From: CAYPAV01 sp964408805
GTDB taxonomy: Bacteria > Pseudomonadota > Alphaproteobacteria > UBA8366
Reading direction: 5' to 3'
Assembly (NCBI GenBank): GCA_964408805.1
Contig: CAYPAV010000012.1
Location: 74,459-138,458, forward strand
DNA: 64,000 bases
The first letter of the stretch is position 1. Each line of letters starts with the position of its first letter. Positions 1-8,999 of the stretch are shown one piece after another. Both the position numbers and the translations under genes were made by a program. The notes below the pieces were generated by a model that was given only the letters and a program-made list of their open reading frames with translations, searched no databases and was not told where the DNA came from.

Positions 1-941
1 GGTTTTCGGATCGACCCCACTTCGTTGATCGCGTGAACGTTCGAGCCGACGGTAACACGCTTGATGTCGGCGGCCGTGAAGGGCCGGCGGGCACGGATGA
101 CCTCGACCCCGTCGACGGGCGCGTGGATCATGCCGTTGGCGGCATATTTCTTGATCCAGATATCGTCGATAACGAATTGCTCACCAAGCCCATCCGTCAG
201 GGTCTCGACCGTGAAGGTATCGCTCATCGCGCGAATGCCGAGTGGGCCTTCCAAAATGGTCGCCGGGCCGGTAAGCCCAAATTTCGCCAGCCCCGCCGCC
301 CGAATGCCGCCGGAGGCGCCGATCCCGCCGTGATACCGCTTCACCTCGCCGCCCGATTTGTAGCATTCGGTGACGCCACAGCAGAAGCTGCCAGCAACGG
401 CGATGGCATGGATCATGGTCTCGACATCGAGCCCCATCAGCTTGCCGGCCGCGGCCGCGGCACCGAGCGGACCCACAGCAGAGGTTGGATGGAACCCCCG
501 GTAGAGCTGGCTCGGGGAGAGGGCATAACCGCACCGCCCCATCACCTCGTAGCCCGCGATCATGGCGAGGATGAGATCCCGTCCGGAAGCACCGTCCCGC
601 TCCGCGACCGCGAGGGCCGCCGACACGACGGCCGGTCCCGGATGGGCCAGGGCAGGCGAGTAGACATCGTCCATTTCGAAGCCGTGTCCGAAGGAGCCGT
701 TGGCGAAGGCGGCCTGTTCGGCCGTCACCTTGGTGGCGCAGCCGGCGATACTGGCTTCCGCGTGCCCACCTTGGGAGAGCACATAATCTACCCCGAGCTT
801 GAGCCAGGGCTTCCGCGAAACACCGATCTGGATCGCCACTTGATCGAGGATCAGTTCCTTCGCTCGTGCGACCCTTTCCGGCGTCAGATCGTCATAATTG
901 AGCCCAACGACAAATTCCGCGAGCCGGCGGGTCTCGCTCAT
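1..941 (-). CDS. MmgE/PrpD family protein (3' end outside window)
   Basis: The reading frame stays open from an ATG at 941 to the left edge (about 313 codons), so the C-terminus lies outside the window. It matches the MmgE/PrpD family (2-methylcitrate dehydratase, cis-aconitate decarboxylase and related enzymes): the early helical part carries GHGFEMDD, followed by GFHPTSAVGPLGAAAAAGKL and the glycine-rich HGGIGASGGIRAAGL stretch. The ATG overlaps the TGA of the upstream SDR gene as ATGA, so the two are translationally coupled, with an amidohydrolase further upstream. The family acts on small carboxylic acids; the substrate cannot be read from the sequence. Family call firm, reaction open. 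Confidence 0.88.
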   Translation of the reverse strand, partial: MSETRRLAEFVVGLNYDDLTPERVARAKELILDQVAIQIGVSRKPWLKLGVDYVLSQGGHAEASIAGCATKVTAEQAAFANGSFGHGFEMDDVYSPALAHPGPAVVSAALAVAERDGASGRDLILAMIAGYEVMGRCGYALSPSQLYRGFHPTSAVGPLGAAAAAGKLMGLDVETMIHAIAVAGSFCCGVTECYKSGGEVKRYHGGIGASGGIRAAGLAKFGLTGPATILEGPLGIRAMSDTFTVETLTDGLGEQFVIDDIWIKKYAANGMIHAPVDGVEVIRARRPFTAADIKRVTVGSNVHAINEVGSIRK

Positions 942-1738
942 GTCTGGACCTCGTGACCTCGCATCAGCCGCGCAAATCGCTTTTCGAGAAGCACCCGGCC
1001 TTCTGCATGGGTGAAGATGTAAAGGTCCTCGTTCTCGATACCGGCGAGAACCATCCGCGCGACGTCGGCGGGGGCGAGGACGTCGTCCGATTGCCGGCGG
1101 GGCGCCGCTTCATCCTCGGCTTCCTTGCGAAAGGCCTCGGGCCGCCGGGTATTGGTGAAGATCCCTGTCTCGACCTGGGCGGGGCAGAGCATGGAAACGC
1201 CGATCGGCGTCTGCCGAAGGTCGCGACCGAGGCTCTCGGTCAGGCCGACAACGGCGAATTTCGACGTGTTGTAGACACCGTAATGATCACCCGCGAAATG
1301 ACCCGCGACGGAGGCGGTGTTGACCACGTGACCCGCCTCGCCGCCATCCAGCATCCGCGGCACGAACGCCCGGACACCGTGGATCACGCCCCAGAGATTG
1401 ACCGAGAGAATCCATTCCCAATCCTTGCGATCGGCGTCCAGCAAGGACCCGCGGACCAGAACGCCCGCATTGTTGCAGACAACATGGACCGCGCCGAAAG
1501 CATCATAGGCCGCATCGGCCAGCGCCTCGACCGCCTCCTCTGTGGTCACGTCGGTGGGAACCGCAATCGCCTGCGCGCCATTGCCCGCCACCTCGTCCCG
1601 CGCCGCTTCCAGCGGACCCGCCTCGATATCGGCCATGACGACATTTGCGCCTCGACCCGCGAATTCGAGCGACAACGCCCGGCCAATTCCACTCGCCGCC
1701 CCGGTGACGACGGCGGTCTTGCCCATGAAGTCCTTCAT
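938..1738 (-). CDS. short-chain dehydrogenase/reductase (SDR)
   Basis: A 266-residue classical SDR, predicted cytoplasmic NAD(P)-dependent alcohol/ketone oxidoreductase. Visible motifs are the nucleotide-binding TGAASGIG at residues 12-19, NNAG near 90, the catalytic serine region NTASVAG and the YNTSK active site near 155. Asp in VVMADIEAG at the end of the second strand favours NAD(H) over NADP(H). A purine-rich AAGGAAG ribosome site lies just before the ATG. It is the middle gene of a minus-strand operon: amidohydrolase ends 25 bases upstream, and its own stop overlaps the MmgE/PrpD start by four bases. Substrate unknown. Confidence 0.9.
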   Translation of the reverse strand: MKDFMGKTAVVTGAASGIGRALSLEFAGRGANVVMADIEAGPLEAARDEVAGNGAQAIAVPTDVTTEEAVEALADAAYDAFGAVHVVCNNAGVLVRGSLLDADRKDWEWILSVNLWGVIHGVRAFVPRMLDGGEAGHVVNTASVAGHFAGDHYGVYNTSKFAVVGLTESLGRDLRQTPIGVSMLCPAQVETGIFTNTRRPEAFRKEAEDEAAPRRQSDDVLAPADVARMVLAGIENEDLYIFTHAEGRVLLEKRFARLMRGHEVQT

Positions 1739-1763
1739 TCCCGCTTCCTTAGATTAGATTTGG

Positions 1764-3227
1764 TTAGAGAATTCCGTTCCCTCGGAGCGTCTCGATGTCA
1801 TTTTCGACCACGGTGCCCTTGAAGAAGTCCGGGTTCATGCCGCCATGCAGCCGCGCCGGATTGACGTACATGAAGTCGCGAAAACTCTCGTCGTCCAAGT
1901 GCCCGTCCTCAACAAGCTCATAAGCCTCGGCGACGCATTCGCGGATATCCGGCACGTCCCAATGGGAGATGTCCGAACTGAACATGGCGTTGAGATGACG
2001 ATCCTTCGGACCCTGAAAGGCGAAGGCGTTGCTCTTGTCGTCGGCCTCGCAACCGAAAAAGTAATTGTCGAACTGTTCGAGAACATCACCCTTGCTCGCG
2101 CAGCCGCAGGCCGCGAAATCGTCAAGTTCGTTGGGGTTTTCAAAGTCGACTTTCAGGCCTTCCAGATATTCGTTGAAGACGTCTTCGCGGCCCTTCGTCA
2201 TGTCGCCGCCATAGCGGCGGAAATAATCGGCGAGCGCTTCGACATCGAGCGCCTTTGGGTCATAGTTCCCAAGCGCCGCGCTGTTGCGCTTCTCCCAATG
2301 CTCGATCGTGTCCGCCAGAAGACCGCAGGCCCAGGCAACGCCACCTTCGAGGAACCCGAACTTCAACGCCGGAAAACGCTTGGAAACACCGCCCAGGAAA
2401 ACCGCCTTGCAGAAGGCGTGATTGGCCTCGGCGAAACTGCCGATGTGATTGTAGACATAGCTGGAAATCGATTTGAAGCTGCCGATGCCCTGATGGCCGG
2501 CATGCGCCGTCGGCGCCACCTTGTGCTCCATGCATTTCGCCCAGAACGGGTCGTAGTCGTATTTGCTGTCCATCGCCATATGGTCGTACCACATCGCATG
2601 GATCTTCCAGTTCGGCGCCTCCTCCTCGACCATCGGCACATATCGGTGCACATTGCCCGAGATCATGATCGCCTTCATGCCAAGCTCGCCGATCGCGTAA
2701 TCCAACTCTTCAATTCCCTCTTCCGGCGTATAGGTCGGGATCGTCGCGACCGGGGTCATGCGATGCGAGAACTCCTGCCAGACCACGGCGTTCATCCGGT
2801 TCAGCGCCCGGCAGGCCGTTTGGCGGATCTCCGCGTTCTTGATGAACAGCATGTCGAGCCCAACGGTCGGGTAGAGGACGCTGAAATCGACCCCGATCTC
2901 GTCCATTCGCTCGTACAGCAGACGCGGCAGCATCGCGGTGGCGCGATCGAAGGTATTGCGCGACGGCAACGCATGAAACGGCCGGCGCCAGCGCAGCTGA
3001 TATTGGCGCTGCTCGCGGCTCATGCCGTGCCACTTGGAGGGTTTCAGACGCGTTTCGCCGATACCGTTTTGACGGAACGTTTCGACCATCGACTTGCCGC
3101 CGACCTCTTCGACGAAATCCATAAAATACGGCAGACATTCGATGTAATGTCCGTCGCAGTCCAAAATCGGATGATCAAGCTTGCCTCGAACCGATTCCGA
3201 CGGTGATATCTCGGCTGCCGCACTCAT
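1764..3227 (-). CDS. amidohydrolase family 2 protein
   Basis: A 487-residue TIM-barrel metal-dependent hydrolase or decarboxylase of the amidohydrolase-2 group. The N-terminal metal motif is the variant DCDGH (residues 23-27) seen in many members of this group; later come TAHAGHQG and a C-terminal SDISHWD, where Asp is the usual catalytic or metal-binding acid. I place the start at the ATG at 3227 because AGGAG sits 8 bases upstream. An in-frame ATG at 3254 has no such site, and the longer open frame beyond it is antisense to the neighbouring gene. First gene of a three-gene operon with an SDR and an MmgE/PrpD protein. Possible substrates include hydroxylated aromatic or cyclic acids (inference). 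Confidence 0.88.
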   Translation of the reverse strand: MSAAAEISPSESVRGKLDHPILDCDGHYIECLPYFMDFVEEVGGKSMVETFRQNGIGETRLKPSKWHGMSREQRQYQLRWRRPFHALPSRNTFDRATAMLPRLLYERMDEIGVDFSVLYPTVGLDMLFIKNAEIRQTACRALNRMNAVVWQEFSHRMTPVATIPTYTPEEGIEELDYAIGELGMKAIMISGNVHRYVPMVEEEAPNWKIHAMWYDHMAMDSKYDYDPFWAKCMEHKVAPTAHAGHQGIGSFKSISSYVYNHIGSFAEANHAFCKAVFLGGVSKRFPALKFGFLEGGVAWACGLLADTIEHWEKRNSAALGNYDPKALDVEALADYFRRYGGDMTKGREDVFNEYLEGLKVDFENPNELDDFAACGCASKGDVLEQFDNYFFGCEADDKSNAFAFQGPKDRHLNAMFSSDISHWDVPDIRECVAEAYELVEDGHLDDESFRDFMYVNPARLHGGMNPDFFKGTVVENDIETLRGNGIL

Positions 3228-3323
3228 CGACCTGCTCCTGTTGAAATCCGCCATGCAATGTTTCCATAGAATGATGTTGGGGAGAGGGGTTATTCGACAA
3301 GACCCGACTAGGCGAAGGACCCC

Positions 3324-4748
3324 ATGGTGACCCGCCCCCGTGTCGCCGTGATCGGCGGCGGTTTTAGCGGTGCCGTCTTCGCGATCCATCTCAGCCGAAC
3401 CGCCGAACGGCCCCTCGATATCTTCATTGTCGAACCGCGGGCCGAACTCGGCCGCGGTCTGGCCTACGACAGCGCCAATCCCGACCACAGGATGAATGCT
3501 CCGCTTGGGCTCCATTTCATCTATCCGGACGATCCCGACTATCAGCAACGTTGGTATATCGAGCAGGACCGCCTCGCGCGGGACCCCGATGCCGAGGTGG
3601 CGGATGGCGCTCTGTTCCCACGACGGGCCGATTATGGTGCCTTCATCGCCGCCGAGCTGGCCCGGCACCAGGCGTCGAATACCTCCGGTTCGACGATCCG
3701 CCATCACCGGGAAGCAGTTTGTCGCCTCGACCGGAACGATGCCGGCGTGACGCTTTCGCTCGGCAACGGGGAGTTGCTTCCAGCCGAGATGGCGGTGCTG
3801 ACGACAAGCAACGAGAAGCCGGCGCCCCCTACCCTGTTCGCCTCCCTGGAAACGCATTCCGCCTTCATCAACGATCCTTGGGATGAGGCGCGGCTGAGAT
3901 CGATCTCGGCATCGGGATCGGTCCTTGTCATGGGAATGGCGCAAACGGCCGCCGACGTTATCGCGACCCTGCTCGGCCGCGGTCACAAGGGCCCCATTGA
4001 GGCCGTATCGCGACGCGGCCTCCGTCCTAGAAGACGTCCCCTGGGTGGCAAGCTGCCGCAACCGATCACCGATCGGATTATGCGGCCCGTATCCTATTTC
4101 GCCGAGGCTTATGGCCGCCACGATACCGTGCTTTCTGTCCTTCGCACCCTGCGCGCGGCCACCCGCCGCGATGAAAACTGGACCCCGTCCTTCGACGATC
4201 TGCGAGATTCGCTTCGCGACGTCTGGCCCGACCTACCAATCGCCGAGAAACGGCGATTCCAGCGCCATCTCCGGACCTGGTACGACGTGCACCGCTTTCG
4301 CTTGCCGCCGCAGATCGAAGCGCGGCTCGACTGGGCGGAAGCGAACGGGCAACTCACCTTCGAAGCCGCGCGAATAATCGGTGCTGCAGCCGACGGGGAT
4401 CGACTTCGGATCACACGGCGGCCGCGCGGAGCAAGCCGGACCCGGGAGAGCGGCCACGACGCGGTGATCAACTGCACGGGACTCGATCACGATCCCGCGC
4501 ACGCCGCCAATCCACTGATCCGAAACCTCCTCGCCGACGGATTGGCGCGGCCGCACCCGACCCGCCTCGGGTTCGATGTCGACGATCAATGTCGCGCTCT
4601 GAATGCCTCCGGCGCCGCCGATCCTCTTCTTCGCATCGTCGGGCCGTTGACGCTGGGCCGCTTCGGCGACCCGCTCGGCGCCCCCTTCATCGCGGCCCAT
4701 ATCGCGCGCATCATGCCGGATATCGTCGGCACCCTATATCGTCCTTAG
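3324..4748 (+). CDS. FAD/NAD(P)-binding oxidoreductase, COG4529 type
   Basis: A 474-residue flavoprotein-like enzyme. The N-terminus is a Rossmann dinucleotide fold with GGGFSG at residues 11-16, then the family signature GLAYDSANPDHRMNAP, as in the FAD-NAD(P)-binding proteins grouped as COG4529. A second nucleotide-binding segment follows around VLVMGMAQTAADV. A GAAGGA ribosome site precedes the ATG. It is divergent from the amidohydrolase and 24 bases upstream of a metallo-hydrolase gene, so the two probably form an operon. Members are predicted oxidoreductases or N-hydroxylating monooxygenase relatives; no specific reaction can be assigned. Confidence 0.82.
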   Translation: MVTRPRVAVIGGGFSGAVFAIHLSRTAERPLDIFIVEPRAELGRGLAYDSANPDHRMNAPLGLHFIYPDDPDYQQRWYIEQDRLARDPDAEVADGALFPRRADYGAFIAAELARHQASNTSGSTIRHHREAVCRLDRNDAGVTLSLGNGELLPAEMAVLTTSNEKPAPPTLFASLETHSAFINDPWDEARLRSISASGSVLVMGMAQTAADVIATLLGRGHKGPIEAVSRRGLRPRRRPLGGKLPQPITDRIMRPVSYFAEAYGRHDTVLSVLRTLRAATRRDENWTPSFDDLRDSLRDVWPDLPIAEKRRFQRHLRTWYDVHRFRLPPQIEARLDWAEANGQLTFEAARIIGAAADGDRLRITRRPRGASRTRESGHDAVINCTGLDHDPAHAANPLIRNLLADGLARPHPTRLGFDVDDQCRALNASGAADPLLRIVGPLTLGRFGDPLGAPFIAAHIARIMPDIVGTLYRP

Positions 4749-4772
4749 GCGCATTTCAGGAAGGAATCAAAC

Positions 4773-5627
4773 ATGGTCGGAGAAATTTGGCGGATCGGCG
4801 ACGTGAGCGTGACCCGGGTCGTCGAAATCGAGGCGACGGGCGGCATGTCCCGCATCATCCCCGACGCGAAGCGCGAACGCCTCCGTGAGATCGAGTGGCT
4901 CTATCCTCATTTCGCCGACGAGGACGGCCGCATGCGGGGCGCAATTCATGCCCTGATCATCGAGACGCCGGATCGCCGGATCGTCGTCGATACCTGCATC
5001 GGCAACGACAAGGAACGTCCGATCCCGGCGTGGAACATGCTGCAGACGAAGTTTCTGGAGGATATCGCGGCGGCCGGCTATCCGCGCGAGAGCATCGACA
5101 ATGTGATGTGCACGCATCTCCATGTCGACCATGTCGGCTGGAACACGATGATGGTCGACGGCAAGTGGATCCCGACATTCACCAATGCGCGCTATCTGAT
5201 GGGCGAGACCGAATTCAACCATTGGCGCGACCACGACCGCGCCGATATGGTCGATATCATGTCGGATTCGGTGATTCCGGTGTTCGACGCCGGACTGGTC
5301 GACCTCGTCCAAACCGATCACGTCATCTGTCCCGAGGTAAGCCTCGTTTCGACCCCCGGCCATACCCCGGGGCATGTCAGCGTACAGATCGAATCAAAGG
5401 GCGAGACGGCGCTGATCACGGGTGATTTCCTGCATCACCCCTGCCAGTTCGTGCATCCGGAATGGAGCTCGGCGCCGGATAGCGTACCGGCCCAGGCCAT
5501 CGAAACCCGGCGCAAGATGTATGCCCAGCTCGCTGATACGCCGACCCTGGTCATCGGAACCCACTTCGCGACACCGACGGCCGGCCACCTCAAGCGCGAC
5601 GGCGACGTCTACCGGCTGGACGTGTAG
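4773..5627 (+). CDS. metallo-beta-lactamase-fold hydrolase
   Basis: A 284-residue MBL-fold metallo-hydrolase. The zinc site is THLHVDHVGWN (H115, H117, D119, H120), followed by STPGHTPGHV (third His) and TGDFLHH (bridging Asp). No signal peptide is visible, so it is probably cytoplasmic. This arrangement is typical of lactonase- or thioester-hydrolase-like MBL enzymes rather than beta-lactamases. It follows the flavoprotein gene by 24 bases and ends 2 bases before the convergent nitronate monooxygenase gene. A close paralogue lies at 7800-8675: both share the IDTC/VDTC-x-GNDKERP block and the DHVGWNT zinc loop. Confidence 0.9.
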   Translation: MVGEIWRIGDVSVTRVVEIEATGGMSRIIPDAKRERLREIEWLYPHFADEDGRMRGAIHALIIETPDRRIVVDTCIGNDKERPIPAWNMLQTKFLEDIAAAGYPRESIDNVMCTHLHVDHVGWNTMMVDGKWIPTFTNARYLMGETEFNHWRDHDRADMVDIMSDSVIPVFDAGLVDLVQTDHVICPEVSLVSTPGHTPGHVSVQIESKGETALITGDFLHHPCQFVHPEWSSAPDSVPAQAIETRRKMYAQLADTPTLVIGTHFATPTAGHLKRDGDVYRLDV

Positions 5628-5629
5628 CG

Positions 5630-6625
5630 CTATTCCGCCGCCGCCGCGGTCGCCGCGGTCATTCCGCCCAGACGACCGGCGATTATGCTCTCGGCCTCGC
5701 CGATGATGCGGGAGACCAGTTCCGCGACCGTGGGGACGTCGTGGATCAAGCCCTGCACCTGCCCGGCACTCCAAATGCCGGCTTCGGGATCGCCTGCGTC
5801 GTAGACGCTCTTGCCGCGCTTGCCGGCGACGAGATGGCGTAGATCGTCGATCGTCGCCCCGCCCCTCGCCTCGATATCGACAACCTCGGAACTGACGGCG
5901 TTTTTCGCCACTCGCGAAGTGTTGCGGAGCGTCCGCAAGATGAGCTTCGTGTCGCGCTCCGTATTGTCGACGATCTGCTGCTTGATCGCATCGTGAATAC
6001 AGCTCTCCTGGGTGCACATGAAGCGCGTCCCCATGTTGATCCCGTCGGCGCCGAGCGCCAGGGCAGCGACGAGCCCGCGCGCGTCGCCGAACCCGCCGGA
6101 GGCGATCATCGGGATGGAGATCTTGTCGGCGGCGCCGGGGATCAGGATCAGGCCGGGAATGTCGTCCTCGCCCGGATGACCCGCACATTCGAACCCGTCG
6201 ATCGACACGCAATCGACGCCGATCGACTCCGCCTTGATCGCATGGCGCACGGACGTGCATTTATGGACCACCTTGATGCCCGCCTCCTTGAAGGCCGGCA
6301 AGTGTTCCTGGGGATTGTTGCCCGCGGTTTCGACGAACTTGACCCCGCCTTCGATGATCGCCTGGCGATATTCCACATAGGGCGGCGGGTCGAGGGACGG
6401 CAGGATGGTCAGATTGACGCCGAACGGCCTGTCGGTGAGTTCGCGGCATTTAGCGATCTCCTTCGAGAGATCCTCCGGCGTCGGCTGGGTCAGCGCGGTA
6501 ATGAAACCAAGTCCGCCCGCATTGGCAACGGCCGCCACGAGTTCGGCGTACCCCACCCACTGCATACCGCCCTGCACGATGGGATATTCGATACCGAATG
6601 CCTCGGTGAAATTGGTTTTGAGCAT
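5630..6625 (-). CDS. nitronate monooxygenase family protein
   Basis: A 331-residue FMN-dependent TIM-barrel protein of the nitronate monooxygenase / 2-nitropropane dioxygenase family. The N-terminus has the characteristic YPIVQGGMQWVG, then the flavin-loop segment GFECAGHPGEDD with the family's histidine, and later ASGGFGDARGLVAALALGAD and GTRFMCTQE. I chose the ATG at 6625, preceded by GAGGA, over two upstream in-frame Met codons because the family usually begins just before this segment. It probably oxidises nitronates or related unsaturated substrates, though many homologues have other roles. It ends the minus-strand series MBL hydrolase, aldo/keto reductase, nitronate monooxygenase. Confidence 0.87.
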   Translation of the reverse strand: MLKTNFTEAFGIEYPIVQGGMQWVGYAELVAAVANAGGLGFITALTQPTPEDLSKEIAKCRELTDRPFGVNLTILPSLDPPPYVEYRQAIIEGGVKFVETAGNNPQEHLPAFKEAGIKVVHKCTSVRHAIKAESIGVDCVSIDGFECAGHPGEDDIPGLILIPGAADKISIPMIASGGFGDARGLVAALALGADGINMGTRFMCTQESCIHDAIKQQIVDNTERDTKLILRTLRNTSRVAKNAVSSEVVDIEARGGATIDDLRHLVAGKRGKSVYDAGDPEAGIWSAGQVQGLIHDVPTVAELVSRIIGEAESIIAGRLGGMTAATAAAAE

Positions 6626-6709
6626 TTGATCCTCGTTCCGGAATGCGTCCTCCGACATAGATATCGCGGCGGAGGCGGCCAACCAACGCGGCACGTTGTC
6701 GCCTGGCGG

Positions 6710-7657
6710 CTAAGTGCTTGCCTGATCGATTTGGTCGATGTCGGCCTGATCGAGCGTCAATTGCGCCGCCCCGACCAATTCCTCGAGCTGATCCAAATTC
6801 GTGGCGCTGGCGATCGGCGAGGTGACGCTCGGCCGCGCGATCAACCAGGCGAGCGCCACCTGGCCCAGTTTGGCCGAATGCTTTTCGGCCACCGCGTCGA
6901 GGGCATCGAGCACCCTGTATCCCGCTTCGTTCAGGTATTTCTCGACCCTGGGCCCGCGCGTCCGACCGGCCAGATCGTCGGTCGAGCGGTATTTCCCGGT
7001 GAGAAAGCCGCTGGCGAGCGAATAGTAGCCGATGACCCCGACGTTTCGCTCGAGGCAGACCGCCTCCAACTCGTCCTCGAAGGCAGCCCGTTCCACCAGA
7101 CTGTAGAGCGGCTGCAGGCTCTGATAGCGCGGCAGTCCTTGTTCGTCGCTCGCATCGAGGGCCTCGGTCAGGCGGTCCGCCTCGAAATTGGACGCACCGA
7201 TTTCGCGGACTTTTCCAGCCTCGATCAGACGAGCATAAGCTTCCAAGGTATCCGCGACCGGTGTGTCGGGATCATCCCTGTGCGACTGATAGAGATCGAT
7301 ATAGTCGGTTTGAAGGCGGCGCAGCGAATCTTCGACCGCACGGGTCATATATTCGGGCGAGAGCCCCTTCTGGTCGGGTCCCATTTCCAATCCGAACTTG
7401 GTGGCGATGATGAGATTGTCTCGCCCGCCCCGGCTCGCCAGCCAGTTCCCCATGATGGTCTCGGACTCGCCGCCGGAATTGCCGTCCGCCCAACGCGAAT
7501 AGACATCCGCCGTGTCGATGAAGTTGATCCCCGAATCGACCACCGCGTCGAGCAATTCGAACGACATCGCCTCATCCGCCGTCCAGCCGAAGACATTCGC
7601 GCCGAAGGTGATCGGCGTGACCTCCAGCGAGGAGGTACCCAGTCTGCGTTTCTCCAT
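6710..7657 (-). CDS. aldo/keto reductase
   Basis: A 315-residue NADPH-dependent aldo/keto reductase of the YajO/tas-like (AKR11-13) type. It begins MEKRRLGTSSLEV and shows the catalytic tetrad: Asp and Tyr in FIDTADVYSRW, Lys in IIATKFGLEMG and His in YIDLYQSHRDD. The C-terminal cofactor segment ends in a typical SATNLDQLEELV. It sits between the MBL hydrolase (142 bases upstream) and nitronate monooxygenase (84 bases downstream), all co-directional. Substrate unknown. Confidence 0.92.
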   Translation of the reverse strand: MEKRRLGTSSLEVTPITFGANVFGWTADEAMSFELLDAVVDSGINFIDTADVYSRWADGNSGGESETIMGNWLASRGGRDNLIIATKFGLEMGPDQKGLSPEYMTRAVEDSLRRLQTDYIDLYQSHRDDPDTPVADTLEAYARLIEAGKVREIGASNFEADRLTEALDASDEQGLPRYQSLQPLYSLVERAAFEDELEAVCLERNVGVIGYYSLASGFLTGKYRSTDDLAGRTRGPRVEKYLNEAGYRVLDALDAVAEKHSAKLGQVALAWLIARPSVTSPIASATNLDQLEELVGAAQLTLDQADIDQIDQAST

Positions 7658-7799
7658 GTTTCGCGTCTCCCACCGGATGGTCGCGCGGCCATCCTTTTCT
7701 TCACCCGGTACCGCCGGGACGGCTATTCGTTACAATAGAATAATCCATGAACCCGGAGAGGAAAGTGCATCGCTGTCGGATATCGGATACGCCACCTGC

Positions 7800-8675
7800 T
7801 CACCAATCGGCAGCCTCGTATTTGAAGCGGAACGCATCGTCCTGCCGCATGATGTGGCCGATCGACGGCAGGGGAAAATGCATCATGCAAACCAAGGTAT
7901 CGGTCTCGCAATAAGTCTCCATGAAATCCCGACGGGTCTTGCGGGCAAGATCGACGTCCCAATCCGGGCGCGCGCGCCATTCGGGATAAAGGCATTGCAC
8001 TGGCGAGTGCATCAGATCTCCCGCCACCACCGCATCGGCGCCGTTCGAGGCGAGCTTCACCGCAAAATGGTCGGGCGTGTGTCCGGGTGTCGGCTCGAGC
8101 CAAACCTCGTCGTCCAGCGCATAGTCGCTCGTCACCAATTCCGCCTGCCCGGATTCCACCACCGGCAGCACGCTGTCGATCATCGACAGCGCCGAGGAAG
8201 GGTGCTCCTCATTCTTCCAAACATCGAGTTCCTTCTTCGACATCACGTATTTCGCGTTGGGAAACGTCGGTACCCAGCGCCCGTCGACCAACTTGGTATT
8301 CCAACCGACGTGATCATGATGCAGATGGGTACACATGACGTAGTCGATATCCTCCGGTGAAACGCCGGTGCCGGCCAGCGCCCTCATATAGGTATCGTCG
8401 GTCTTCATGTGCCAGCCCTCGCGGTGCGGCCGCTCCTTGTCGTTGCCCACACATGTGTCGATCAGAATGGTGTGACGGGAGGTCCGCACGAGATAGCTCT
8501 GCATCGGGAAAACGAGCCCGCCTTCGGCCAGCATCGCGCCCTCGGCCAGCAGCCAGTCGCGATGGGGCGCCCAGTCCTCGGGACCCGTATCGGGAAAGAA
8601 TTCCATCGGATCGAACGGATAGTTCATTTCAAGGACACGGTTGATCGTAATGTTCCCAATATCTCTATGCGCCAT
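7800..8675 (-). CDS. metallo-beta-lactamase-fold hydrolase (paralogue of 4773-5627)
   Basis: A 291-residue MBL-fold hydrolase with zinc motif THLHHDHVGWN (H117, H119, D121, H122), PTPGHTPDH and AGDLMHS. No signal peptide. A GGAGAGGA ribosome site lies upstream of the ATG. It heads the minus-strand series that continues with the aldo/keto reductase. Its similarity in length, motif spacing and the shared GNDKERP and DHVGWNTK/M blocks to the gene at 4773 suggests a duplicated enzyme with diverged substrate range. A near-perfect palindrome at 8771-8789 lies about 100 bases upstream of its start. Confidence 0.9.
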   Translation of the reverse strand: MAHRDIGNITINRVLEMNYPFDPMEFFPDTGPEDWAPHRDWLLAEGAMLAEGGLVFPMQSYLVRTSRHTILIDTCVGNDKERPHREGWHMKTDDTYMRALAGTGVSPEDIDYVMCTHLHHDHVGWNTKLVDGRWVPTFPNAKYVMSKKELDVWKNEEHPSSALSMIDSVLPVVESGQAELVTSDYALDDEVWLEPTPGHTPDHFAVKLASNGADAVVAGDLMHSPVQCLYPEWRARPDWDVDLARKTRRDFMETYCETDTLVCMMHFPLPSIGHIMRQDDAFRFKYEAADW

Positions 8676-8999
8676 ATCGCTAGTTCCTCTCCTGACGGTC
8701 GGCTTCGTTCATAACCACGCCTATCCTTTCACAAAGAAGCCGGCGCCAAAAGTCGGTCGGGGGCCCGGAATTTCGCAGAATCTGTGAAACTCCACTGGAT
8801 AAGCCGCTGGCGGGCCAGGATTTTATTCTTTCCGTCCCATGTCCAATTTATGATAGTCAGGAGTGGCTCGGCCGGACGGCGATGGCTGTAATCAGGAATT
8901 TACCGTTTGGACCGTCCATATCGGGCTCGAGAAGGTCCATGCGTGACCTCGAAACCGATGCCGTGCGTGCGACGGCTCTCACTTCTGTGGGAGGGGACG
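8676..8999. other. divergent intergenic region
   Basis: This 324-base gap separates the minus-strand metallo-hydrolase from the plus-strand lipoprotein frame. It should contain promoters for both. The only distinct structure I see is the inverted repeat at 8771-8789. I see no convincing gene here; short open frames on both strands lack ribosome sites and family resemblance. Confidence 0.6.
8771..8789. promoter_or_regulatory. 19-bp inverted repeat, candidate operator
   Basis: Arms TTTCGCAGA and TCTGTGAAA flank a single central A; only one of the nine pairs is mismatched. Odd-length palindromes like this are typical of dimeric repressor sites. It lies 82 bases upstream of the metallo-hydrolase start and about 210 bases upstream of the lipoprotein start. 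No regulator gene is adjacent, so function is inferred from shape alone. Confidence 0.35.

Noticed and set aside
3255..4121. N-terminal extension of the amidohydrolase to 785 residues
   Set aside because: The extra sequence is antisense to the flavoprotein gene and has no domain; a good ribosome site marks the start at 3227.
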